NCBI RefSeq assembly: GCF_004343255.1 | Contig: NZ_SMDD01000001.1 | Span: forward strand, 947,284-1,011,283 | Reading direction: 5' to 3' | DNA length: 64,000 nt | Source: Laceyella sacchari | Lineage (GTDB): Bacteria; Bacillota; Bacilli; Thermoactinomycetales; Thermoactinomycetaceae | Shown here: positions 14,140-23,051 of the stretch, piece by piece | Layout of the letters: every line of letters begins with the position of its first letter | Numbering within the stretch: position 1 is the stretch's first letter | Notes under the pieces: model-generated | Seen by the model: the letters and a program-made list of their open reading frames with translations, nothing else | Databases searched by the model: none | What the model was told of the DNA's origin: nothing | Made by a program: the position numbers and the translations under genes

Positions 14140-15633
14140 ATGAGCCAAAGCATTTACGATGTGCACAATGTTGCTATTTATCTGCGTAAATCACGTGGCG
14201 ATGAAGATGTGGACCTTGCTAAGCACAGGGATGAACTGGTGTCGATGTGCGAAAAGAATGGTTGGTCCTATGTTGAATACGCGGAGATCGGTACGGGGGA
14301 TAGCATCGAAGCTCGACCCAAGATGCAAGAGCTGCTGCAAGATGTTGAGCTAGAGATGTATGATGCTGTGCTGGTTGTTCACTATGACCGGTTGGGCCGT
14401 GGTGACAAGGTAGACCAAGCGACGATCGAAAAAACGTTTGCGATTTCAGATACGCTGATTATCACGCCGCAGAAAGTCTACAATCTGAATGATGAGTCAG
14501 ACATGATGCTGGCTGATTTCCAGGGGATGATTGCACGGCAGGAGTATAAATCAATTGCCAGACGGTTGCGCCAAGGGAAAGCGCGAGCCACCAAGATGGG
14601 GAATTGGTGCAATGGAAAACCGCCATTTCCATATATATATGATAGAGAATCGAAGAAGGCGGTTCCTGATCCCAAAAAGTTGGAGATTTATCGCATGATG
14701 GTAGATTGGGCGCTCAGCGGTTGGTCCTCCACGGATATTGCGTGGGAGTTGAACAAGCTGACGATCCCTTCTCCTCGTGGAGGATTATGGAGCCCGCAGG
14801 TTGTTCGTCGCTTACTGTTAGATGAGGTTCATTTGGGACATATTGTTGTGGGGAAAAAGAAGAAGATTGTCACGACGGGTGCGATCATTACCAAACCCAA
14901 GACGGAATGGGTGGTATACAAGAACTGTCATAAGCCCGTAAAGACGGAAATCGAACACAATAAGCTGCAATTTTTGTTTCAAAGGGAAAAAGTAACCCCG
15001 CACGCTAGCAGGGCAGGGAAACATGCTTTTTCGGGAATCATCAAGTGCGGTAAATGCGGACACACGTTGCAAATTCAGAAGAGATCAGACAGGCCGTATG
15101 ATAACTTGAAATCCTGCACCTACCGAGATCATTTTGGAACGCGTTGCACCAATGTGGGCGGAAACATGTCGCAGATCGAGTCGGCTGTTCGCGCTGCGAT
15201 TGAGCAGAAGAAAGAAGAGTTGGAAGAAGCGATTCGCAAAGGGATTGATCTTGAAGATCGGCGCGTGCTGTATGATTTGTTGGAAAAGAAATTGGCAGAG
15301 ATCAAGAAGATTGAAAACCGCCTCAGCAATTTGACCGACATGAGAGCGGATGGGGAGATCAGCAAAGAGGAGTACGTGCTGAAGAAAGCGGAATATGAAT
15401 CGCAATTGCGCCAATGTGAAGAGGATTACCGGGTGATTGAGAAGCAAATTGATCACACGGAACAAGCCAGAAATGAAGATATGTTGGCGACGGTGAAGGA
15501 TGTCATTCATGTACTGGATCATGAAAAAGACGCCAAGGCATTAAACCGCGCATACAAATCGATTATTCACAACATTATCTGGGAGCGCGATCAAATCGAC
15601 GAAAAGCCGAAGGTAACGATAAATTTTCTATAG
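14140..15633 (+). CDS. Large serine recombinase (site-specific integrase/excisionase)
   Basis: 497 aa, the usual size for large serine recombinases. Residues about 10-150 are the resolvase catalytic domain, with the nucleophile in YLRKSRGDED (S18) and the D-R-L-G-R-G motif (VVHYDRLGRGD). A recombinase domain follows (WNKL-type PSPRGGLWSPQVVRRLL near residues 205-230). A zinc ribbon starts at CGKCGH (about residue 305) with its second Cys pair in CTYRDHFGTRC. After that comes a long coiled coil (about 350-450). It cuts and rejoins DNA at att sites. The ATG at 14140 follows GAGAGGAG. It points toward, and ends about 65 bp before, a 5'-truncated ytfJ, so it most likely moves the element in or out of ytfJ. 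This is the same position logic as SpoIVCA beside sigK. Confidence 0.95.
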   Translation: MSQSIYDVHNVAIYLRKSRGDEDVDLAKHRDELVSMCEKNGWSYVEYAEIGTGDSIEARPKMQELLQDVELEMYDAVLVVHYDRLGRGDKVDQATIEKTFAISDTLIITPQKVYNLNDESDMMLADFQGMIARQEYKSIARRLRQGKARATKMGNWCNGKPPFPYIYDRESKKAVPDPKKLEIYRMMVDWALSGWSSTDIAWELNKLTIPSPRGGLWSPQVVRRLLLDEVHLGHIVVGKKKKIVTTGAIITKPKTEWVVYKNCHKPVKTEIEHNKLQFLFQREKVTPHASRAGKHAFSGIIKCGKCGHTLQIQKRSDRPYDNLKSCTYRDHFGTRCTNVGGNMSQIESAVRAAIEQKKEELEEAIRKGIDLEDRRVLYDLLEKKLAEIKKIENRLSNLTDMRADGEISKEEYVLKKAEYESQLRQCEEDYRVIEKQIDHTEQARNEDMLATVKDVIHVLDHEKDAKALNRAYKSIIHNIIWERDQIDEKPKVTINFL

Positions 15634-15712
15634 GGGTCTAGTATGTAGAACGGCCATCGTGCCTTGCTGGCTTTTGGCTCGTTTGCAAATTACTTTTGGA
15701 ACAATCATTATC
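15634..15712 (+). other. Probable attachment junction (att half-sites) inside ytfJ
   Basis: Between the recombinase stop and the point where YtfJ similarity begins (GTIIIPVSKV, codons from 15698). The frame across the junction is open back to 15623, but the residues before 15698 (CWLLARLQITF) do not look like YtfJ. The crossover is therefore probably close to 15690-15700. The other junction should lie left of the window. Confidence 0.5.
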
Positions 15713-16054
15713 CCAGTATCCAAAGTGGGTTTTGGATTTGCGGCAGGAGGAAGTGAGTTCAAGGGCGTTGCGGAAGAAGAGAAACGAAGCCGCTCGGGGG
15801 AGGAAGACAAGAAAAAAGATCAAGAAGGGAAAGGGAAAGAGCAAGAAGGCGGAAAGTTTCCTTTCGGCGGTGGAAGCGGTGGGGGAATTTCTATCACACC
15901 TGTCGGATTCATTGTTGTCGGCGACAAAGGCATCCGCTTGTTGAACATGGACGGAAACACGCATTTGATCGACCGGGTGTTGGACATGGCGCCGGGATTG
16001 GTTGAGCAGCTGAAAAATTGGGGCAAAAAGAAATCAAATGGAGGATGCGAATAG
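15659..16054 (+). pseudogene. ytfJ: 3' portion of ytfJ (gerW) sporulation gene, start missing
   Basis: From 15698 the protein reads GTIIIPVSKVGFGFAAGG, then a charged low-complexity stretch (EEEKRSRSGEEDKKKDQEG), then PFGGGSGGGISITPVGFIVV and a helical end. This is the GerW/YtfJ sporulation protein without roughly its first 40-50 residues (the usual N-terminal amphipathic part). GTG at 15659 is only the first possible start of the remaining frame. In related genomes ytfJ lies after scpAB-ytfI and before dacF-spmA-spmB; here the right side of that order is kept and the left side is replaced by the element. The gene would be restored if the element were excised precisely. Confidence 0.85.
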
Positions 16055-16150
16055 GACGAGGGTCTGCTTGACCGAGTTCTTAAAGATCCCGCTCCGGAGG
16101 GTGCTAGGCTTTGCGGGAGAAGGTTTTTCTAATGTCGATACGTGTTTATG

Positions 16151-16190
16151 GAAAACAACGATATGGCGGGAGTGCCGTGTCGTTGTTTTC
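16151..16190 (+). terminator. Strong dyad between ytfJ and dacF
   Basis: A perfect 11-bp inverted repeat, GAAAACAACGA (16151-16161) and TCGTTGTTTTC (16180-16190). It can act as terminator of ytfJ on either strand or as a regulatory site ahead of dacF. Confidence 0.55.
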
Positions 16191-16252
16191 ACATATTCTT
16201 GTCCCCTTTGCATATATTGGTACAAACCCAGACGGAGCAATGGGGTGAATAA

Positions 16253-17404
16253 ATGGTGAAGCTAAAACGATGGGGAGCGGTTCTGATCGTTGCGGTATGG
16301 GGATGGATGGTGGGAGTGCAACCGGTGGCGGCGCAGGAGACCATCGACATCGCTCCCAGTGCGCAAGCTGCGATCTGTGTCGATGTCACATCTGGCCGGG
16401 TTTTATTTGAAAAGAACGCCGACCGAGAAATGTTGATTGCCAGCCTCACGAAAATTATGACGGCGATCGTGGCGATTGAAAATGGAAAGTTGGATGAGTT
16501 GGTGACGGTTGGGCCGCGGGCGGTCGGAGTGGAGGGGTCGTCCATTTATCTCAAGTTGGGGGAAAAGATCCCATTGCGAACGTTGTTGTATGGATTAATG
16601 CTCCGCTCGGGCAATGACGCGGCAGTTGCCATTGCGGAACACGTGGGCGGTTCAATTGAAGGTTTTGTTTATATGATGAATGAAAAGGCTGAATATTTGG
16701 GGTTATCGCACACTCATTTTGTCAACCCCCATGGGCTGGATGCTGAAGGTCATTATTCGTCGGCGCGAGATTTGGCAGTATTGGCCTCATATGCCTTGCA
16801 GAATCCTGTCTTTCAAGAAATCGTGAAGACGGAAGTGAAAACTGTCCCATGGCCCGGAGAGAAATGGCATCGTAAATTTTATAACAAGAATAAAATGTTG
16901 CGCTTATACAAATGGGCTGATGGTGTAAAAACGGGATTCACCAAAAAAGCCCGCCGCACGTTGGTCTCCTCAGCCACAAAAGACGGGCACCAGTTGGTGA
17001 CGGTAACGTTGAATGATGGTGATGACTGGCGCGATTCCATGAGCATGCTGGAATATGGTTTTCAGCACTATGATTTGGTGTCGATCTTGCGGAAAGGACA
17101 AGTCATTTCCAAAGAAGCACACCTGACGGCGGAGGATAAACGTTTTGATATTATCGCAGGAGCGTCGTTTTCCTATCCGCTGACAGATCAGGAAAAGGGG
17201 CAAGTGGTGGTTGAACCGGTCATCAGTTTTCCGCTCAAGATGGTGAAACATAACCATCAGCAGGTGGGAAGTGCCCGGATTTTCCTCAGGGAAGAGCAGA
17301 TCGGCGCCATACCATTGGTGGTGAAGATGCATCCAGAACGATCCATTTTCCATGAAATGAAAGAATGGATCGGATTGATGGTATGGCAGGGGGCGGAGCG
17401 ATGA
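16253..17404 (+). CDS. dacF: D-alanyl-D-alanine carboxypeptidase (DacF/DacB type)
   Basis: 383 aa, peptidase family S11. Signal peptide at 1-28 (hydrophobic core, VAAQE cut). Catalytic S64-x-x-K67 in ASLTKIMTA, then SGN in LRSGNDAAVA and KTG in DGVKTGFTKKA. A C-terminal beta domain follows, as in PBP5, ending in an amphipathic helix (EMKEWIGLMVW). It trims the terminal D-Ala of peptidoglycan peptides. The gene overlaps spmA by ATGA and starts the dacF-spmA-spmB operon, which in B. subtilis-type spores concerns cortex maturation and core dehydration. Confidence 0.93.
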   Translation: MVKLKRWGAVLIVAVWGWMVGVQPVAAQETIDIAPSAQAAICVDVTSGRVLFEKNADREMLIASLTKIMTAIVAIENGKLDELVTVGPRAVGVEGSSIYLKLGEKIPLRTLLYGLMLRSGNDAAVAIAEHVGGSIEGFVYMMNEKAEYLGLSHTHFVNPHGLDAEGHYSSARDLAVLASYALQNPVFQEIVKTEVKTVPWPGEKWHRKFYNKNKMLRLYKWADGVKTGFTKKARRTLVSSATKDGHQLVTVTLNDGDDWRDSMSMLEYGFQHYDLVSILRKGQVISKEAHLTAEDKRFDIIAGASFSYPLTDQEKGQVVVEPVISFPLKMVKHNHQQVGSARIFLREEQIGAIPLVVKMHPERSIFHEMKEWIGLMVWQGAER

Positions 17405-18012
17405 TCAACTGGATTTGGTTTTTTATGATCTTAAGCGGCGTGGTTGCCGCAGCGGCCCAAGGCCGGTTCGATCTGGTGACCAATGCGGCGTTGAACGGGG
17501 CGAAGGATGCGGTGGCTGTGTGTATCGGTCTGATCAGCATTCTTGTGTTTTGGCTAGGAATGATGCGGATTGCACAAGATGCGGGGTTGTTGGAGAAGTT
17601 GGCCCGGCTGATGAGGCCGGTCGCGCGGTTTCTATTTCCTACAGTGCCACCGGAACATCCGGCGATGGGTTACATCTTGTCCAATATGAGCGCCAATTTG
17701 TTTGGCTTGGGAAACGCCGCAACTCCGATGGGATTGAAAGCCATGGAGGAGTTGCAGAAGCTGAATCCCGATCCCAAGACGGCGACACCGGCCATGTGCA
17801 CGTTGCTGGCGTTGAACACTTCCGGCTTGACGCTGATTCCGACAACGATTATTGGTATCCGGCTCAAGTACGGGTCGGTGGAGCCAACGGAGATCATTGG
17901 CCCGACGCTGCTTGCCACATTTATAGCCACATCGATGGCCGTGTTGCTGGATCGCTACTACCAGCACCGCACGTTTGACCGTTCAGGCTTGTTGAAGCCG
18001 CATTGGAAATGA
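17401..18012 (+). CDS. spmA: Spore maturation protein SpmA
   Basis: 203 aa membrane protein of the nucleoside-recognition (Gate) fold. About four hydrophobic segments; conserved centre FGLGNAATPMGLKAMEELQK, followed by LNTSGLTLIPTT. ATG at 17401 overlaps the dacF stop. It works together with SpmB in spore core dehydration; the biochemical activity is not settled. Confidence 0.93.
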   Translation: MINWIWFFMILSGVVAAAAQGRFDLVTNAALNGAKDAVAVCIGLISILVFWLGMMRIAQDAGLLEKLARLMRPVARFLFPTVPPEHPAMGYILSNMSANLFGLGNAATPMGLKAMEELQKLNPDPKTATPAMCTLLALNTSGLTLIPTTIIGIRLKYGSVEPTEIIGPTLLATFIATSMAVLLDRYYQHRTFDRSGLLKPHWK

Positions 18013-18034
18013 CAGGGGAAAGGGGGAGTGTTTG

Positions 18035-18568
18035 ATGTTTGAAGCGGTTTCGCTCATATCCAAAATCATGTTGCCGGCCTTGCTGGTGTTCATCCCCCTG
18101 TACGCTTTGTTCCAACGCGTGCCAATCTATGAAAGCTTTATTGAAGGAGCCAAAGAAGGGTTTCCCACCGCCGTTTCCATTATTCCTCATCTTGTGGGAA
18201 TGATGGTGGCAGTCGCCATCTTCCGGGATACCGGCGCAATGCAGTTTTATTTGCAGTTCCTCACTCCGGTATTATCATTTTTTCACATTCCCGAGGAAGT
18301 GGTGCCAATTGGCATTCTGCGCCCGATCTCGGGTACGGGTTCATTGGCCTTTGTCGAGAGCATCCTTCGCACGCACGGCCCTGACACTTTTTTGGGCAAA
18401 TTGGCATCCACGATCCAAGGCAGCACCGACACGACACTATACGTTTTGACCGTGTATTTCGGGGCGGTCGGCATTCGTAACTCCCTGTATGCGCTGAAGG
18501 TTGGATTGTGGGCGGATTTGATCGGTTTTCTCGCATCATTGGGGATTTGTTCCATCCTATATTTATAA
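18035..18568 (+). CDS. spmB: Spore maturation protein SpmB
   Basis: 177 aa, partner of SpmA with the same fold. Conserved RPISGTGSLAFVESILRTHG and QGSTDTTLYVLTVYFGAVG. Start ATG at 18035 after AAAGGGGGAG. It is the last gene of the dacF-spmA-spmB operon, closed by a terminator 14 bp downstream. Confidence 0.93.
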   Translation: MFEAVSLISKIMLPALLVFIPLYALFQRVPIYESFIEGAKEGFPTAVSIIPHLVGMMVAVAIFRDTGAMQFYLQFLTPVLSFFHIPEEVVPIGILRPISGTGSLAFVESILRTHGPDTFLGKLASTIQGSTDTTLYVLTVYFGAVGIRNSLYALKVGLWADLIGFLASLGICSILYL

Positions 18569-18581
18569 TCTCGTCTATTGG

Positions 18582-18604
18582 CCTGGAACCAGGTCTTTTT
18601 TTTG
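18582..18604 (+). terminator. Terminator after spmB
   Basis: CCTGGAACCAGG hairpin followed by TCT8. Confidence 0.75.
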
Positions 18605-18667
18605 TTCCGGTGCGCACACTTGTGTCCCCCAGCTGAAACGGTTAAGATGACATAGAGGTGAATCATA

Positions 18668-19384
18668 GTGATTGAACGTCTGCAAAAGGTGCTGGCTCAT
18701 GCCGGTGTTGCGTCGAGGCGCCACTCCGAGGAGCTGATTAAAGCCGGAAAAGTGAAGGTGAACGGGAAAGTTGTCACCCAATTGGGAGTCAAAGTCGACC
18801 CGGCGCGGGACCGAATTGAAGTGAATGGGGCGTTGGTAAAACAGGAACAAAAACGAGTGTTTTTATTTTATAAACCATTGCGTGTCATCACGAGCATGTC
18901 CGATCCGCAAGGGCGGCGGGTGGTTGCGGATTATTTCCGCTCCGTACCCGAACGCGTCTATCCGGTGGGGCGGCTGGATTATGATACGGAAGGCCTGTTG
19001 TTGTTGACCAATGACGGGGAACTTGCCAACCGTTTGATTCATCCGCGATATGAAGTGGACAAGACATATGTGGCCACCGTGAAGGGTCGACCAAGCCCGG
19101 CCGATTTGGAAAAGTTGCGCAAAGGGGTGAAGCTGGAGGATGGTTGGACTGCCCCGGCTAAAGTCCGGATCTTGTCTCAAGACGATATCCAAACCAAATT
19201 GCAACTCACCATCAGGGAAGGGCGCAATCGCCAAGTGCGGAGAATGTGCGAAGCAGTTGGCCTTCCGATTACCCATTTGATCCGGACAAAGTTGGCGTTT
19301 CTTACGCTTCAGGGATTGAAGCGGGGGGAATACCGCGAGTTAACCCGCCAAGAACTGGATAGATTGCGGCAGTTACTCACATAA
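18668..19384 (+). CDS. rluB: 23S rRNA pseudouridine synthase B
   Basis: 238 aa. N-terminal S4 RNA-binding domain (RLQKVLAHAGVASRRHSEEL) and RsuA/RluB catalytic domain with Asp in GRLDYDTEGLLLLTNDGE. C-terminal REGRNRQVRRMCEAVGLPI is typical of the family. It modifies U in helix 89 of 23S rRNA. GTG start at 18668 with GAGGTGAATC upstream. Its place between spmB and the res genes is the Bacillales order. Confidence 0.94.
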   Translation: MIERLQKVLAHAGVASRRHSEELIKAGKVKVNGKVVTQLGVKVDPARDRIEVNGALVKQEQKRVFLFYKPLRVITSMSDPQGRRVVADYFRSVPERVYPVGRLDYDTEGLLLLTNDGELANRLIHPRYEVDKTYVATVKGRPSPADLEKLRKGVKLEDGWTAPAKVRILSQDDIQTKLQLTIREGRNRQVRRMCEAVGLPITHLIRTKLAFLTLQGLKRGEYRELTRQELDRLRQLLT

Positions 19385-19505
19385 AAGGGTTTTCATATAA
19401 TCTTCAAATTGCAGTACCGTGGTTAAAAAGACAGGCGTTATAATGTAAGTTGGAAGATTGTAGAGTTACAAAGCAAGGGGTTGAAAAACGGGGGGAGAGA
19501 TAGCC

Positions 19506-21089
19506 TTGATTGAGAATTCAAAATGTGAATGCGGTCACAATAACCCCGTCGGCACCATATTATGCGAGAGTTGCGGGAAACCGCTTGATGAAGAAACCAA
19601 AGGGAAAGAGACCATTGTTCAGGAGATGCGATATGAAGGGAAAGCGCGGCGTTCGCAAACCTTTCAGTCCTCTCCTTTTGATATGGTATGGAACTTTTTC
19701 TCTTCGGTTAAAGTGGCCATCATTCTCATCATTATCACATTAATCGCGGCTGGCATCGGGACGATCTTCCCACAAGAGAAGTTTGTTCCATCGAGCGATC
19801 CCGCGGCTTATTATGAAAAGCAATACGGGTTGTGGGGCAAATGGTTCCACATCTTTGGCTTTTCCGATATGTACAATTCATGGTGGTTTTTCACGATGGT
19901 CTCCTTGATCGGGATTTCGCTGGTGGTATGTAGCCTTGACCGCGTGATCCCATTATACAAAGCTTTGAAAAACCAACAGGTAAGAAAAAGCGTCGATTTT
20001 TTGAAGCGGCAACGGATCACTGCCGAAACCGCTCTTACAGCGGAGGAAGCAGATGAGAAGTTGGCGAAGCTGGAGCAAGCGTTACAATCGAAGCGATACC
20101 AGGTTAAACGAGAAGGAAACGCTTTGCTTGCGGAAAAAGGGCGCATTAGCCGATGGGGGCCTTATATCAATCACATTGGCTTGATTATTTTCTTATTCGG
20201 TGTTTTGTTGCGTTATGTGCCTGGTTGGTACTTGGATGAAACGATGTGGGTGCGCGAAGGGGAAGTAAAAAAAGTCCCTGAATTGCCTTATTATGTTAAA
20301 AATGAGGGGTTTGACATCACCTTCTATGATCAAAAAAACGTGCCCAAGTCGAATCAGGATGCAGGGCCTATCGCCCAAAAATATGAAACTCGCGCCGTGC
20401 TGTACGAGAAAGAATGGGATACTGGCAAGCTGAAGCCGGTGGCCAAAGGTTCGATTCTCGTCAACCATCCGCTCGCCTATAAAGATCTCCGACTGGTGCA
20501 AGCCGACTTTCGCATCGGATTGTTGGATGCGCTCGACTTGAAGTTGGTGGACAAAGAAAGCGGGAAGGCGTTGGGAAAATTCACTGTAGATCTATATGAT
20601 TTGAAGCCAAATCAAGTTTTTCGGGTGAAGGACAAAGAAGTGGTTTTGCTCGATTACTATCCGGACTTCGCGTTGGAGAATAACCGGCCGATAACCAAGT
20701 CTCCCGATCCGAACAAACCGGCGTTTGTCTTTGAAGTGAGAGAAAAAGGACAAGCTAAAGGGGAGCGTTCCTGGGTGATTTCCGGCCAAAACCTCGATGA
20801 GTTGACGAAAGAAAATAGGTATGCGATAGACTTGGCGGGCATGAAGATGGTCGATTCAACGGGTCTGATGGTTCGTGTTGACAAGAGCCTGAATGTGATT
20901 CTGTTTGGTGGGGTCATCTGCATGATCGGCTTGGTGATGGGCTTCTATTGGCATCATCGCCGAGTGTGGGCGCTTGTGGATGATGGGCGACTCTATATCG
21001 GTGCGCACACGAACAAAAACTGGTACAGTTTGGAGCGCGAACTCAAACTGATAGGTGAAATTGACGCACTCCAAGTGAAACGCAACTGA
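19506..21089 (+). CDS. resB: Cytochrome c biogenesis protein ResB
   Basis: 527 aa. It starts with a Cys-rich zinc-ribbon-like segment (CECGHNN... CESCGK), as in B. subtilis ResB. Three N-terminal transmembrane helices (about 55-90, 118-145, 215-235), a large extracytoplasmic domain and a last helix near 460-480 follow. With ResC it forms the system II heme export and cytochrome c ligation complex. TTG at 19506 with GGGGGGAGAG upstream. resA, the thioredoxin of this pathway, is not found between rluB and resB, where Bacillus has it. Confidence 0.94.
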   Translation: MIENSKCECGHNNPVGTILCESCGKPLDEETKGKETIVQEMRYEGKARRSQTFQSSPFDMVWNFFSSVKVAIILIIITLIAAGIGTIFPQEKFVPSSDPAAYYEKQYGLWGKWFHIFGFSDMYNSWWFFTMVSLIGISLVVCSLDRVIPLYKALKNQQVRKSVDFLKRQRITAETALTAEEADEKLAKLEQALQSKRYQVKREGNALLAEKGRISRWGPYINHIGLIIFLFGVLLRYVPGWYLDETMWVREGEVKKVPELPYYVKNEGFDITFYDQKNVPKSNQDAGPIAQKYETRAVLYEKEWDTGKLKPVAKGSILVNHPLAYKDLRLVQADFRIGLLDALDLKLVDKESGKALGKFTVDLYDLKPNQVFRVKDKEVVLLDYYPDFALENNRPITKSPDPNKPAFVFEVREKGQAKGERSWVISGQNLDELTKENRYAIDLAGMKMVDSTGLMVRVDKSLNVILFGGVICMIGLVMGFYWHHRRVWALVDDGRLYIGAHTNKNWYSLERELKLIGEIDALQVKRN

Positions 21090-21109
21090 GCATGGGAGGA
21101 TAGGAAACG

Positions 21110-22309
21110 ATGGAACAGTTGATGGAAAATCTCCTTTTGTGTACCTTTTTCCTTTACCTGTTATCCACTGTCGCCTTTGTGATGGGGACCAACAAAGGAT
21201 TGGAGAAAGAAAGCCGTAAGAGCCGTATGTGGGGAAACATCGGCATTGGGATGAGCATTGTCGGCGTGGTATTTCAATTCATGTTTATTATCACCCGGGT
21301 GTTGATCGGCGGGCACTGGCCGACGAGTAATATGTTTGAGTTTACGGCGTTTTTGTGCTTCACGATCGTCATCGCGTTTATCATTCTTTATTTTATGTAC
21401 CGCTCGGCGGTATTGGGGGCTTTTGTGATGCCGCTTGCAGTGGTCTTGCTGGCGTATGCTTCGGTGTTCCCGCATGAGGTTCAGCCGCTGATTCCCGCGT
21501 TGCAGAGCAACTGGTTGCCGGTGCATGTATCGACTGCTGCGCTTGGCCAAGGGGCGTTCGGGGTTGGCTTTGTGGCCGGTCTGATCTATTTGGTGTTTCA
21601 GTTTGGTAGAGAGAAAGAAGGAAAAAATGCCAGATGGTTAGAAATTACTCTGGTGATCGTTTTGATGTTTGTGGGCTTTAGTGCGGTGAATATGGCATTT
21701 AAAACCATGAACTATGAAGCGAAATTTTCACATATCGTCGACGGGCAACCGGCCGTGCAGGAGTACTCCTTGCCGCCTTTGGTTGCGCCGCATGACAGTG
21801 AAGTGATCAGCATCGATCGTTTTGCGGGCTTGGGCCAACCGCTGATGGAAGCGCCGAGTTGGATGAAAGGGAAAGATGCTGCATCACAACTCAATTCTGT
21901 CTTGTGGGGTGTCATCAGCGGAGCGATTCTGTACGGGTTGATCCGGCTTATTTCCAAGAAGCCGCTTCGAGAAATTCTCCACCCCATGGTGAGCCGGGTA
22001 AATCCCGATCTGGTAGAGGAAATCAGCTATCGCGCTATTGCTATCGGCTTTCCGATCTTCACGCTGGGCGCACTGATTTTTGCCATGATTTGGGCGCATG
22101 AGGCTTGGGGCCGTTTTTGGGGATGGGATCCGAAAGAAGTGTGGGCGCTCATTACCTGGTTGTTCTACAGCGCTTATCTCCATCTCCGCCTGTCGCGCGG
22201 ATGGCATGGCGCCAAGTCGGCTTGGCTGGCAGTTGGCGGTTTTGTCATAATCATGATTAACCTAATTGTGATTAATTTGGTCATCTCAGGTTTACATTCT
22301 TACGCATAA
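21110..22309 (+). CDS. resC: Cytochrome c biogenesis protein ResC (CcsA/CcsB heme handler)
   Basis: 399 aa with about eight transmembrane helices and the tryptophan-rich heme-handling motif WGRFWGWDPKEVWALITWL near residue 340, followed by YLHLRLSRGWHG. Two conserved His flank it. It starts 20 bp after resB and is followed by resD. Confidence 0.94.
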   Translation: MEQLMENLLLCTFFLYLLSTVAFVMGTNKGLEKESRKSRMWGNIGIGMSIVGVVFQFMFIITRVLIGGHWPTSNMFEFTAFLCFTIVIAFIILYFMYRSAVLGAFVMPLAVVLLAYASVFPHEVQPLIPALQSNWLPVHVSTAALGQGAFGVGFVAGLIYLVFQFGREKEGKNARWLEITLVIVLMFVGFSAVNMAFKTMNYEAKFSHIVDGQPAVQEYSLPPLVAPHDSEVISIDRFAGLGQPLMEAPSWMKGKDAASQLNSVLWGVISGAILYGLIRLISKKPLREILHPMVSRVNPDLVEEISYRAIAIGFPIFTLGALIFAMIWAHEAWGRFWGWDPKEVWALITWLFYSAYLHLRLSRGWHGAKSAWLAVGGFVIIMINLIVINLVISGLHSYA

Positions 22310-22334
22310 GTTTAACAGCCGGGGTGAAAGTGCA

Positions 22335-23051
22335 ATGGAAAAACAATATCACATTCTTGTAGTTGATGATGAAGATCGTATCCGTCGTCTGCTCCGCATG
22401 TATCTGGAGCGGGAAGGTTATTTGATCGATGAGGCGGAAAACGGCGAAATCGCTTTGGAAATGGCGTTTTCTACAGATTATGATTTGATTTTGCTCGACT
22501 TGATGTTACCGGGGATGGATGGGTTGGATGTATGCGGGGAGATTCGCAAAAAGAAGGCAACCCCCATTATTATGCTGACAGCGAGAGGAGAAGAGGCCAA
22601 TCGTGTGGAAGGATTTGAGGCAGGAACCGACGATTATGTGGTGAAGCCATTCAGCCCGCGCGAGTTGGTTCATCGGGTGAAGGCGGTGCTGAGACGGGCT
22701 TCGGCCACCGCTTTCCTCACTACGGATACGGAGACGCACAATGTACTCGTATTCCCCGAGCTGACCATCGACCACGATGCGCATGAGGTGAAAGCAGGGG
22801 GCAAAAAAATTCAACTTACGCCCAAAGAATACGAGCTGCTGTACTACTTGGCCAAATCCCCAGACAAAGTGTTCACACGGGAACAATTGCTCCGCGATGT
22901 GTGGCATTATGAATTTTTTGGGGATTTGAGAACGGTTGACACGCATGTGAAACGTTTGCGCGAGAAACTCAACCGTGCTTCCTCCAGAGCCGCTAAGATG
23001 ATCACCACTGTTTGGGGAGTCGGTTATAAGTTAGAGGTGCCGAAAGAGTGA
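22335..23051 (+). CDS. resD: Two-component response regulator ResD
   Basis: 238 aa. Receiver domain with DD at 11-12, phosphoacceptor D55 (LILLDLMLPGMDG) and K near 105 (DDYVVKPFSPREL). OmpR/PhoB winged helix in the second half (TPKEYELLYYLAKSP, RTVDTHVKRLREKL). It overlaps resE by GTGA. It controls aerobic/anaerobic respiration genes with ResE. Confidence 0.95.
   Translation: MEKQYHILVVDDEDRIRRLLRMYLEREGYLIDEAENGEIALEMAFSTDYDLILLDLMLPGMDGLDVCGEIRKKKATPIIMLTARGEEANRVEGFEAGTDDYVVKPFSPRELVHRVKAVLRRASATAFLTTDTETHNVLVFPELTIDHDAHEVKAGGKKIQLTPKEYELLYYLAKSPDKVFTREQLLRDVWHYEFFGDLRTVDTHVKRLREKLNRASSRAAKMITTVWGVGYKLEVPKE

Noticed and set aside
15696-15944. Lys-rich frame inside ytfJ
   Set aside because: Alternative frame of the charged YtfJ linker; the YtfJ frame has clear family similarity.
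16038-16259. 73-aa frame between ytfJ and dacF
   Set aside because: It overlaps the ytfJ end and reads through the strong dyad; no recognisable protein features.
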